A stretch of 64,000 bases of DNA from Eubacteriaceae bacterium (GTDB lineage: Bacteria > Bacillota > Clostridia > Eubacteriales > Anaerofustaceae). Where the stretch lies: positions 1 through 64,000 of the forward strand of contig JAFXKY010000058.1 in the NCBI GenBank assembly GCA_017531485.1, given 5' to 3'. Below, piece after piece: positions 33,903 to 40,995 of the stretch (position 1 is the stretch's first letter; every line of letters starts with the position of its first letter). The position numbers and the translations under genes were made by a program. The notes beneath the pieces were generated by a model, which did no database searches, was not told where the DNA came from, and saw nothing but the letters and a program-made list of their open reading frames with translations.

Positions 33903-35708
33903 TTAGTTTTCGATCTTTTCGAAGTCGAGTACGCCGTGGTTGCAAAGCGGGCAAACGATGTCTGCCGGAAGTTCGTCGCCTTCGTAGATCCATCCGCAGG
34001 TCTTGCAGACATAGCCTGTCTTACCTTCTGTGTCCGGTTTCGGTTTTACGTGATCGAAGTAGTAAGAGTAGCTCATTGTCGGTTTTTCGTTGAAGATTCT
34101 TGCTTCTTCTACGCTGCAGACGAAGAGTCCGTGTGTATCCATGTCAACGTAGCTTTCAACCTTGAGGGACATGAATGAGTTGATGAATTTCGGGAGGAAT
34201 CTGAGTCCGTTGTCAGAACGGAGGTCAACGCAGCCTTCGAATTTGTCAACGTTTCTGCCACTCTGGAAGCCGAAGTGTTCGAATACGTAGAAGGGAGTTT
34301 CTTCAGAGAGAACGTTTACGTTCATGATGCCTGTGTTTTTGACTACATCGTGAGAGTATGTTGATTTGTTGATCGCAACGCCTACGCGGTTGGGTGTATT
34401 TGTGAGCTGTGTAACAGTATTTACGATGAGGCCGTTGTCTTTTGTGCCGTCGTTTGATGTTACTACATACAGACCGTAACCGATGTTGAAGAGAGCGTTG
34501 AGGTCTTCTTTGTTAGCTTTTTCGCTGTTCTGTGCGATGTATTCTCTGCAGAGTTCGTTTGCGAGAGCTTCTGTCTTTGCGATTGATGTTTCGTTGAGAG
34601 CAGAAAGGACAGTTACTGTGTTCTTAGCGAATGTGATGTTCTTGGAGTTCGCGAACATATCTTTCATTACTCTTGCCGCACACGGTGCCCATGAACCGTT
34701 TTCAACGAGGGCGATGGTTCTGTTCTGATAATCTCTTTCTGTGAGGTTATTGATGAATGTGTGCATGAACGGGAAGATTGATGCGTTGTATGATGTTGTG
34801 GCGAGGACGAGTTTTGAGTAACGGAATGCGTCTTCAACAGCTTCAGCCATGTCGCATCTTGCGAGGTCGTGTACTACAACTTTCGGTGCGCCGTTTTCTT
34901 CAAGTTTCTGAACGAGGAGTTCAACTGCTTTTTTAGTGTTGCCGTAAACTGATGTGTAAGCAACTACGATGCCTTCTTCTTCCGGTTTATATGATGACCA
35001 GATGTCATAGAGGTTAATGTAGTAACCGAGGTTTTCTTTGAGTACGGGGCCGTGTGTCGGGCAGATGACCTGAATATCAAGACCTGCTGCTTTTTTGAGG
35101 AGGCGCTGTACCTGTTCGCCGTATTTGCCTACGATGCCGATGTAGTATCTTCTTGCTTCGCAAGCCCAGTCTTCTTCAACGTCGAGAGCTCCGAATTTTC
35201 CGAAGCCGTCTGCTGCGAAGAGAACTTTGTCTTTTACGTCGTATGTAACGATAACTTCCGGCCAGTGTACCATCGGTGCTTCAACGAAAGCGAGTGTGTG
35301 TGAACCGAGAGAGAGTGTGTCGCCTTCTTTTACGATGATTCTTCTGTCAGAGTAATCTGTGCCGAAGAACTGTCCCATCATCATGAACGCTTTTTCTGAA
35401 GAAACGATAGTTGTTGTCTGATATTTTTCCATGAATTTATCGATGTTAGCTGCGTGGTCCGGTTCCATGTGCTGAATGATGAGGTAATCCGGAACGTTGC
35501 ATCCGATAACTTCTTCGATGTTTTCGAGCCATTCGTCGTTGAAGTTTGCGTCTACTGTATCCATAACGGCGATCTTTTCGTCGAGGATGACGTATGAGTT
35601 ATAAGCCATGCCGTTGGGAACGATGTACTGTCCTTCGAAGAGATCTACCTGATGGTCATTAACTCCTACATAGCGGATGTCGTCTGTGATTGTTACGTTA
35701 GTTTTCAT
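33903..35708 (-). CDS. Flavodiiron protein with flavodoxin, flavin-reductase and rubredoxin domains
   Basis: 601 aa. Domains in order: MBL-type diiron domain (~1-245) with QHMEPDH (H80-x-E82-x-D84-H85), later APMVHWPE and CPTHGPV ligands; flavodoxin (~250-395, YTSVYGNTKKAVELL); flavin-reductase-like domain (~405-560); rubredoxin (~563-600, CKTCGWIY and CPLC). Flavodiiron proteins reduce O2 to water or NO to N2O in anaerobes; the attached rubredoxin and flavin reductase would let one polypeptide pass electrons to the diiron site. Strong promoter with an inverted repeat at 35818. Codons are highly biased, suggesting abundance. Confidence 0.93.
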   Translation of the reverse strand: MKTNVTITDDIRYVGVNDHQVDLFEGQYIVPNGMAYNSYVILDEKIAVMDTVDANFNDEWLENIEEVIGCNVPDYLIIQHMEPDHAANIDKFMEKYQTTTIVSSEKAFMMMGQFFGTDYSDRRIIVKEGDTLSLGSHTLAFVEAPMVHWPEVIVTYDVKDKVLFAADGFGKFGALDVEEDWACEARRYYIGIVGKYGEQVQRLLKKAAGLDIQVICPTHGPVLKENLGYYINLYDIWSSYKPEEEGIVVAYTSVYGNTKKAVELLVQKLEENGAPKVVVHDLARCDMAEAVEDAFRYSKLVLATTSYNASIFPFMHTFINNLTERDYQNRTIALVENGSWAPCAARVMKDMFANSKNITFAKNTVTVLSALNETSIAKTEALANELCREYIAQNSEKANKEDLNALFNIGYGLYVVTSNDGTKDNGLIVNTVTQLTNTPNRVGVAINKSTYSHDVVKNTGIMNVNVLSEETPFYVFEHFGFQSGRNVDKFEGCVDLRSDNGLRFLPKFINSFMSLKVESYVDMDTHGLFVCSVEEARIFNEKPTMSYSYYFDHVKPKPDTEGKTGYVCKTCGWIYEGDELPADIVCPLCNHGVLDFEKIEN

Positions 35709-35791
35709 ATTTTTTCCTCCATAGCTTTCTTAGCTTTGTTTATATTTTCTTTTTATTCAGCCTGAGCTGTTTTATTTCTCTTTGTGGATAT

Positions 35792-35820
35792 ATATTAACA
35801 TATATCTCCGCTCTTGTCAA
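35792..35820 (-). promoter_or_regulatory. Promoter of the flavodiiron gene
   Basis: On the minus strand a perfect TTGACA (35815-35820), 17-nt spacer, TAATAT (35792-35797). Confidence 0.8.
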
Positions 35821-35838
35821 TAATAATTATCGTTATTG
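35818..35838. promoter_or_regulatory. Candidate operator overlapping the flavodiiron -35
   Basis: CAATAA (35818-35823) and TTATTG (35833-35838) form a 6-9-6 inverted repeat that overlaps the -35 box. The AT-rich palindromic character is compatible with a PerR/Fur- or Rex-type site, but it matches no consensus exactly. Confidence 0.45.
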
Positions 35839-35918
35839 TTAATATTTTTTATCTGCGGGGGAGTGGTTGCTTCACGGGTTCGCTGTTAATGTGAATCTGA
35901 CGGAGTCTGTACAAAAAA

Positions 35919-35966
35919 ATCCCCCTTACTGAGTAAGGGGGAAAGCGGCACAAGTCGCAGGGGGAT
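35919..35966 (+). repeat. Type A palindromic element, copy A1
   Basis: ATCCCCC...GGGGGAT ends; hairpin 1 CCCCCTTAC/GTAAGGGGG; hairpin 2 GCGGC/GTCGC with ACAA loop. Lies between the flavodiiron promoter and the anti-sigma gene; the rest of the 309-nt gap shows no gene. Confidence 0.85.
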
Positions 35967-35972
35967 CGGCGG

Positions 35973-36014
35973 GCGCAGTACTATAGTACTGCGCTTTACG
36001 CTTATGCGTAAAGC
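35973..36014. repeat. Two abutting perfect hairpins
   Basis: GCGCAGTAC, TATA, GTACTGCGC (35973-35994) and GCTTTACGC, TTAT, GCGTAAAGC (35993-36014) share a GC. Each has a 9-bp stem and 4-nt loop, similar to the units of element C. They sit at the 3' end of the anti-sigma gene without a T-run. Confidence 0.8.
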
Positions 36015-36017
36015 ATA

Positions 36018-37208
36018 TCATTCATAACTGACGAATCTGTCTTCTATGGCAGGGACGTAATAAACGGCGTAGTGGCGGATAGATTTATCTTCGTATTCGT
36101 CGTATTCTTCCGGAAGGGACGTTCTGACGTAGAATACATAATACGGCAGGAAGTATTCATCGACAGGATCTTTTGAATATACGAGGGTACAATACTCCAC
36201 ATCGTCTTTATTTATCTTCTGCGTGCCGACAATGTACCCGACTACATTCATTCCCTTTATGAGATATTCTCCGTTTGTGAGCTTTTTCATGGCTTCTGAT
36301 GCAGGTATGATGTCATAATCCCCGATCTTTTCCGCAGAGGAGAGGATGTCGTCTTTGGTGATCCTCATAAGAGAACCGTACTCATCCGTGATAAAGCGGA
36401 CGGAGGAGAAGTTGTAATTCAGGATGCTCTGAAGGGAGTTTCCGCTGTTTTCGTAAGCGCTTATGGTGTAATGGGGTGTTGAAGAATATGTGTAGTTTGC
36501 CGTAACGTCTGTAGTCAGCTCACCCGAACCGATAAGGTGCGAGTATTCATCCGCAAATTCTTCCGCGAGGGAATATGCATTGAAGGTGTCTTCCGTTGAC
36601 TTTTCTTTTGAATCGTCGCAGGCATATTCAGGCTTTGCCGCCGGTGAGATACTCACGCTTCCGTTTCCGAAAACGGAGATGTCATAATTTTTCGTGTTTG
36701 TCATGAGTGAAAACGCGTCATATTCCTCGTCGGGGATATTGTCTTCCGATGTTCCTGCGTATACGGACTGATCGGATAATTCATAGCAAAATTCGTCAAT
36801 GTCTTCTCCGAGGATGCGTGCGTGATCCCGGGCAATATCCATAAGCTTTCTGTTTGAGTGATATGCCGCCGCTCCCGAACGGTCGACATACGCGAGGTTT
36901 TTGTATACGGGAAGGTTTTTTATTCCTTCCGCTTCGTCCCACGGGTTTGAACCGATAAACTCCTTGGGAGAATATACTGAAACGAAATTGTTTGCCGCAA
37001 CGTCATAAAGCGTTTCAACATCCGTTACCTGCAACTCGCCCCCATCGGTGAGTAAGGTGGGGAAAAAGAGAAAAACTGCGGCTGTAAGGCAGGCGGCATA
37101 AGCTGCATAACGTCTGAAATTCTTTTTACTGTCTTTATATTCTTCCGCTTCGGTTATGAATCTGTCGTTAATATCCCCGATGGCGTTTAATAATCTTTCG
37201 CCTTTCAT
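36018..37208 (-). CDS. Putative membrane-anchored anti-sigma factor
   Basis: 396 aa. About 30 cytosolic residues (MKGERLLNAIGDINDRFITEAEEY) precede one TM helix (~31-52, YAAYAACLTAAVFLFFPTLL). The rest, over 340 residues, would be outside the cell. The gene overlaps the upstream ECF sigma gene by ATGA, the classic sigma/anti-sigma arrangement, so its cytosolic segment probably holds the sigma factor. The extracellular part has no motif I recognise. Role inferred from topology and context. Confidence 0.7.
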   Translation of the reverse strand: MKGERLLNAIGDINDRFITEAEEYKDSKKNFRRYAAYAACLTAAVFLFFPTLLTDGGELQVTDVETLYDVAANNFVSVYSPKEFIGSNPWDEAEGIKNLPVYKNLAYVDRSGAAAYHSNRKLMDIARDHARILGEDIDEFCYELSDQSVYAGTSEDNIPDEEYDAFSLMTNTKNYDISVFGNGSVSISPAAKPEYACDDSKEKSTEDTFNAYSLAEEFADEYSHLIGSGELTTDVTANYTYSSTPHYTISAYENSGNSLQSILNYNFSSVRFITDEYGSLMRITKDDILSSAEKIGDYDIIPASEAMKKLTNGEYLIKGMNVVGYIVGTQKINKDDVEYCTLVYSKDPVDEYFLPYYVFYVRTSLPEEYDEYEDKSIRHYAVYYVPAIEDRFVSYE

Positions 37209-37765
37209 ATTGTGATATCCTCCTTTCTGAGTCTTTCGCGGAGTTTGTTTCTCGTGCGAAGAAGGCTCATCTTTACTGCGGCTTCCGTTATTCCCATCTG
37301 TTTCGAAATGTCTTTGACGGAATATAGATGCCAGTATTTTTTTACAAATATTATTCTGTCACGTTTTTTCAGCGAACCGAGAAAGCTGTTCAGAACTTCT
37401 GTCAGGAATATGTCGTCTATTATTTTTGAAGTATCCGCTTCTGACGGGACGGCTTCGCTGAGTTCTTCTATTGACAGCATCACATCTGACGGAAATCTCT
37501 TTGATGCGTTGTTTCTCCTGAAGCGGTCAAGGGAAAGGTTACGGATTATCTTCCCGAGATATACGCTGAGTTTGTCCGGCACAGTCGGCGGAATAGTGTT
37601 CCATGCGCGCAGATATGTATCGTTAAGGCACTCCATTGATTCTTCGGAGTGAGAGAGGATAGTGTATGATATTTTAAAGAGATACTGACGGTATTTTCTG
37701 TCGGTCTGGGCTATCGCATCTTCGCTTCTCGCGAAATACAGTTCGATGATATCTTTGTCGTCCAT
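37205..37765 (-). CDS. ECF-type RNA polymerase sigma factor
   Basis: 186 aa. Region 2 lies at ~20-80 (LFKISYTILSHSEESMECLNDTYLRAWNTIPP, YLGKIIRNLSLDRFRRN) and region 4 at ~125-180 (LGSLKKRDRIIFVKKYWHLYSVKDISKQMGITEAAVKMSLLRTRNKLRERL), with no regions 1 or 3, as in ECF sigma factors. Start at 37765 is set by AAGGAGGGACAT; a longer frame upstream lacks a ribosome site. Its own promoter at 37787 looks ECF-like, suggesting autoregulation. Confidence 0.92.
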   Translation of the reverse strand: MDDKDIIELYFARSEDAIAQTDRKYRQYLFKISYTILSHSEESMECLNDTYLRAWNTIPPTVPDKLSVYLGKIIRNLSLDRFRRNNASKRFPSDVMLSIEELSEAVPSEADTSKIIDDIFLTEVLNSFLGSLKKRDRIIFVKKYWHLYSVKDISKQMGITEAAVKMSLLRTRNKLRERLRKEDITI

Positions 37766-37786
37766 ATGTCCCTCCTTATATAAGTA

Positions 37787-37814
37787 TAGACGAAAAATTC
37801 CTGATAAGGTAACA
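37787..37814 (-). promoter_or_regulatory. Possible ECF-type autoregulatory promoter
   Basis: On the minus strand TGTTACC (37808-37814), 15 nt and CGTCTA (37787-37792) resemble the AAC/CGTC-type -35 and -10 elements of ECF sigma factors. No vegetative pair of similar quality is seen. Confidence 0.5.
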
Positions 37815-37817
37815 AAA

Positions 37818-37849
37818 TGAAAAATTTCGCAGCTTCGTACTGCGAAATT
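37818..37849 (-). terminator. Terminator of the subtilase gene
   Basis: On the minus strand AATTTCGCAG and CTGCGAAATT pair across TACGAAG and T residues follow. It lies between the subtilase stop and the sigma-factor promoter. Confidence 0.8.
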
Positions 37850-39006
37850 CATCTTAACAGTTTTTTTATATCCAGAATGCCGCATCCCTGATCATACATG
37901 GGATAGCCGAGATTATATGCGCAGGAACGGATCCTTCTTTTTATCATATCGGGAGTGAGATCCGGCTCTTTTTCAAGAAGCAGGGCGCAGGCGGCGCTGA
38001 CGATGGGCGTTGCCATGGATGTTCCGCTTTTTGTGTCGTATCCGCCCGGGGAATTTTTAAGGGATCTGATGTTGTCCCCGGGGGCGAGGATGTCGGGTTT
38101 GTAGCGGGTATACTGCGAAGGTCCCCTTGAAGAAAATTCCGACACGGTATCATCCCTTCTCGTCGGGGTGTGGTGCGTATCGCAGGAGCCGACGGTGATG
38201 AGTTTCGGGGAAGAGGCAGGGGAGTCGATGGTAAAATGCTTCGGTCCCGAATTACCTGCGGCGGCAACGACGGTGATGCCTGCGTCCCACAGTTTCTCCG
38301 CCGCCTTTATCAGCGGATCCATCTCTCCCGGGGATTTGTTTTCCGTTCCGAGGGACAGGGAGAGGATCTTTATATCAAGGAGCTTATGATTCTGCCACAC
38401 CCAGTTCATCGCCGCCAGGATATCGCTGAGTTTACCTTCGCCCTTTTCGTTCAGCGCCTTTATTGCCACTATCTCACACTCAGGCGCGATGCCGCGGTAT
38501 TTTTCATTCACGACACCTCCCGAAGCGATTATTCCCGCAACATGGGTGCCGTGTCCGTTATCGTCATAAGGTTTTTTTTTACCGTTTACGAAGTCTGCAA
38601 ATTCCCTTATCCTGTTTTTCGGCTTTATGAGGTCATCGTGAGGGTAAATACCCGTATCTATGACGGCGGCGGTGACTCCCTTGCCCGTAAGGTGGGTATC
38701 GCATCTGACGGAGCGTTTTGCGCAGTCCATGCGTGCGTATGCGGTGGTGTCGGATGCGATATAATTCACTGTGTCGTAATTTATCAGTTCCCCGATATGC
38801 TTTGCGTCCACTTCCGCGGCGTATGCTCCGAGGATCTCCAGCTCATAGCGTATTTTTCCGCCGAGGGCGTTGATATGTTCACGGAGCTTTGGTTTATTTT
38901 CCTTATCCGTGAAGATTATGACGGGGATCTTGCCGTTATTCTCCGAAAATTTACAAAGGTCGCTGACGGTTCTTTCGAGTTTATACGCGTTGTCGTTACT
39001 CAGCAT
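37849..39006 (-). CDS. S8-family serine protease (subtilase), probably intracellular
   Basis: 385 aa. Full Asp-His-Ser triad: AVIDTGIYPHDD (near residue 117), DDNGHGTHVAGIIASGG (near 152) and SGTSMATPIVSAA (near 337), plus oxyanion Asn in AAAGNSG. No signal peptide; a ~90-residue N-terminal part may act as a propeptide or inhibitory domain. This suits the intracellular subtilase type of Firmicutes. The ATG at 39006 (or GTG at 39009) overlaps the small basic ORF upstream and has no ribosome site of its own, implying translational coupling. Confidence 0.9.
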   Translation of the reverse strand: MLSNDNAYKLERTVSDLCKFSENNGKIPVIIFTDKENKPKLREHINALGGKIRYELEILGAYAAEVDAKHIGELINYDTVNYIASDTTAYARMDCAKRSVRCDTHLTGKGVTAAVIDTGIYPHDDLIKPKNRIREFADFVNGKKKPYDDNGHGTHVAGIIASGGVVNEKYRGIAPECEIVAIKALNEKGEGKLSDILAAMNWVWQNHKLLDIKILSLSLGTENKSPGEMDPLIKAAEKLWDAGITVVAAAGNSGPKHFTIDSPASSPKLITVGSCDTHHTPTRRDDTVSEFSSRGPSQYTRYKPDILAPGDNIRSLKNSPGGYDTKSGTSMATPIVSAACALLLEKEPDLTPDMIKRRIRSCAYNLGYPMYDQGCGILDIKKLLR

Positions 39007-39187
39007 CACAGTTATCCGCGGATGTTATTTTGCTACAGTTCTTTCTTCTCTTTTTCTTATTTTCCATACGTGAACACCTTCTCTTTTTTCTGAGTTCAAG
39101 TCTTTCTTTACGGCGTTTTTTCAGATCTTCTCTTCTTTGGGAAGATCTTTCTTTGTCGGATGAAAAAAGTTTATCTAAGATAGGCAT
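38996..39187 (-). CDS. Small very basic protein, coupled to the subtilase
   Basis: 63 aa, about 40% Lys plus Arg in the middle (KKRRKERLELRKKRRCSR). CAGGAGAATAACT precedes the ATG at the right distance, while the subtilase lacks such a site, and the ORF's end overlaps the subtilase start by about 11 nt. Both points favour real translation. Composition suggests binding to nucleic acid or an acidic protein. Homologues would be needed to confirm. Confidence 0.5.
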   Translation of the reverse strand: MPILDKLFSSDKERSSQRREDLKKRRKERLELRKKRRCSRMENKKKRRKNCSKITSADNCDAE

Positions 39188-39204
39188 AGTTATTCTCCTG
39201 AAAA

Positions 39205-39507
39205 TTATTTTAAGTATTCCTTCATGGATCTGATGACGTCCGAGAGTTGTTTTTGAGTGTCTTTGGGAAGGCTTTTTTTCATTTTAAGCACAAGTCTGGC
39301 CTTCTCCTCGTCGGTCATCTCGCCTTTTTTCGCAAGTTCCGCCATGAAGTCGTTGATTTTCCCTGAATATTTTTTCTCGAAGTCCTTTATCCGGTCTTCG
39401 AGTCCCTTTTCATGGACTTCGTTTTTCAGTTCATCCACACGTGAGGGGTCATTTTTGATCTTTTCGATGATATCGCGGATATCGTTTATTTCTCTCTGAC
39501 TCTGCAT
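39205..39507 (-). CDS. Hypothetical charged helical protein
   Basis: 100 aa, almost entirely charged and helical (IRDIIEKIKNDPSRVDELKNEV...MTDEEKARLVLKMKKSLP). Start at 39507 is placed at the Met behind AAGGATGGTGTGCT; a longer frame to 39588 has a Pro- and Trp-rich start unlike a coding N-terminus. No family recognised. Upstream of the basic ORF and subtilase, probably in one transcript. Confidence 0.55.
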   Translation of the reverse strand: MQSQREINDIRDIIEKIKNDPSRVDELKNEVHEKGLEDRIKDFEKKYSGKINDFMAELAKKGEMTDEEKARLVLKMKKSLPKDTQKQLSDVIRSMKEYLK

Positions 39508-39757
39508 AGCACACCATCCTTTCTGTGTATAGTATGCAAGGGGCGGGGAAGTGTGAATGGTTGGTTGATTCATGGCGCGAACGGGCAAGGCGGGTGAGCG
39601 CTATAATGGGCGGGCAGCGGCGGCTGCGGAGCAGGGGAGCGGATGGCATTATAAAAGCCGGAGGATTTTATAATGCATACACGCAGGAGTACTTTCTCTG
39701 TGGTAATTACATTTCACCTGCATGCCGGCATAGCTTTAAGGACACTTTCGGCAAATA
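39508..39757. other. Intergenic region with two hairpins, no gene seen
   Basis: A GC-rich stretch containing GCAGC/GCTGC with GGCG loop (39614-39627), and GCATTATAAAA with TTTTATAATGC (39646-39676), an 11-bp perfect stem. The stem style resembles the C-type hairpins, but the order of units differs. No ORF with a ribosome site is visible. Confidence 0.6.
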
Positions 39758-39760
39758 AAA

Positions 39761-39784
39761 AAACAGACCCATTAGGGTCTGTTT
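39761..39784 (-). terminator. Terminator of the DUF2284 pair
   Basis: AAACAGACCC and GGGTCTGTTT form a 10-bp stem with ATTA/TAAT loop; on the minus strand a T-run follows. Confidence 0.9.
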
Positions 39785-39785
39785 G

Positions 39786-40328
39786 TCAGTCGATAAATAC
39801 GCAGCCGACGTATGTGAGGGTGCCGGGGCCGTAATAATAATTTATGTTGTTGTCGCGGCACACTTCGCTTACGATCATTCCCAGCGCCGACATTGAATAA
39901 GAGATCTTATCCGGGAAGCGGCAGGGTTCGTGAGGATATGTACATTCCTTACATTCGATGCAGGGCATATCTCCGACGATCATGCCTGTAGGGACGGCTT
40001 TGCGGAAGTATTTGGAGAATTCGATCATTTTTTCCGTATGGAGTTTTGAGATCTCTCCCATACCTTCGAAGTCAAGGGTGTCTTCAAGTTCGCCTGTGGT
40101 CTGAAGGATGAGACCGCGGTGATACTTTCTGATCCTTTCTTCACATTCTTCCAGAGTACCCGTTCCCGGCGGGCAGGTCCACTTCTTGTCATACTGGTGG
40201 CATTTGTTTTCTTTGCAGTATTCTCTTACGGCAGGGTGGACGACGATGGTGTCAACGTCGAGAATTCCTACGTGAGAGAAGATGCTTTCGGCTTTTTTTA
40301 AGATTTCGTTGATGTTTACTTCTGTCAT
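39786..40328 (-). CDS. DUF2284 metal-binding protein 1
   Basis: 180 aa. Cys-rich pattern of DUF2284: KCHQYDKKWTCPPGTGTLEEC in the first half and CIECKECTYPHEPCRFP (CxxCxxC...C) in the second, suggesting an iron-sulfur or other metal site. It is a full-length paralogue of the gene at 40344, sharing the end YYYGPGTLTYVGC. No clear ribosome site lies in the 15-nt gap, so it may depend on reinitiation. The family is often found near corrinoid methyltransferase genes. Function unknown. Confidence 0.85.
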   Translation of the reverse strand: MTEVNINEILKKAESIFSHVGILDVDTIVVHPAVREYCKENKCHQYDKKWTCPPGTGTLEECEERIRKYHRGLILQTTGELEDTLDFEGMGEISKLHTEKMIEFSKYFRKAVPTGMIVGDMPCIECKECTYPHEPCRFPDKISYSMSALGMIVSEVCRDNNINYYYGPGTLTYVGCVFID

Positions 40329-40343
40329 ATTTTTATTCGTATG

Positions 40344-40886
40344 TTAATCAACAAGGACGCAGCCTGTGTAGGTGAATGTTCCCGGTCCGTAATAATACGG
40401 CATACCGTTTGATTTGCATACGTTGTTTACGATCATGCCCATGGCTTCCATTGAAGCGATCTTTTCATTCGGGAAGCGGCAGGGTTCGTCGGGATATGTG
40501 CATTTTTCGCAGAGTGTGCAGTGTCCGTCGCCGATGAACATCATATCGGGATACTGTGCTTTCATCTTCTTTGCGAATGCGTAGAAGTTCTTTCTGTGTC
40601 TTTCTTCCACATCCATCATACCTTCGAAGTCATAATCATCTTCGATCTCGCCTGTTGACTGAAGGATCGCGCCTCTTTTGTAAGCTTTGATCACTTTGTC
40701 ACATTCTTCCAGTGTTCCGAGTGCCGGCGGGCAGGACCAGTTTTTGTTGTATGCGGGGCATCTTCCCGTTTCGCATGCTGCGCGGACTTCCGGGATGAGC
40801 TCGATTGTCTGAACATCCATTTCTCCGACGTTGTCAAATCCCGCTTCTCTTGCGAGAGCGAGAAATTCTTCCATATTGATTGTCAT
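40344..40886 (-). CDS. DUF2284 metal-binding protein 2
   Basis: 180 aa. GRCPAYNKNWSCPPALGTLEEC and HCTLCEKCTYPDEPCRFP give the same conserved Cys spacing as its neighbour, and the C-terminus YYYGPGTFTYTGCVLVD is nearly the same. GACAGGAGAAGAT provides a good ribosome site, so this is the leading gene of the pair. Located between the RACo-like gene and DUF2284 protein 1 on the same strand. Confidence 0.87.
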   Translation of the reverse strand: MTINMEEFLALAREAGFDNVGEMDVQTIELIPEVRAACETGRCPAYNKNWSCPPALGTLEECDKVIKAYKRGAILQSTGEIEDDYDFEGMMDVEERHRKNFYAFAKKMKAQYPDMMFIGDGHCTLCEKCTYPDEPCRFPNEKIASMEAMGMIVNNVCKSNGMPYYYGPGTFTYTGCVLVD

Positions 40887-40962
40887 ATCTTCTCCTGTCA
40901 GTTTGTTGTCTTTTGGGGGTATTTTTCCCTTGAAATAAGGGATGTATTGATCATATTAAAGC

Positions 40963-40988
40963 TCAGACCATCATGAATGATGGTCTGA
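40963..40988 (-). terminator. Hairpin after the RACo-like gene
   Basis: TCAGACCATCAT and ATGATGGTCTGA form a long stem with a minimal loop. Only a short T-run follows on the minus strand, so it may terminate partially and let the DUF2284 genes be read. Confidence 0.55.
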
Positions 40989-40995
40989 ATATATA

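Noticed and set aside
38170-39093. A 307-codon plus-strand open frame
   Set aside because: It lies opposite the subtilase with intact catalytic motifs; its translation has no recognisable domain and no ribosome site.
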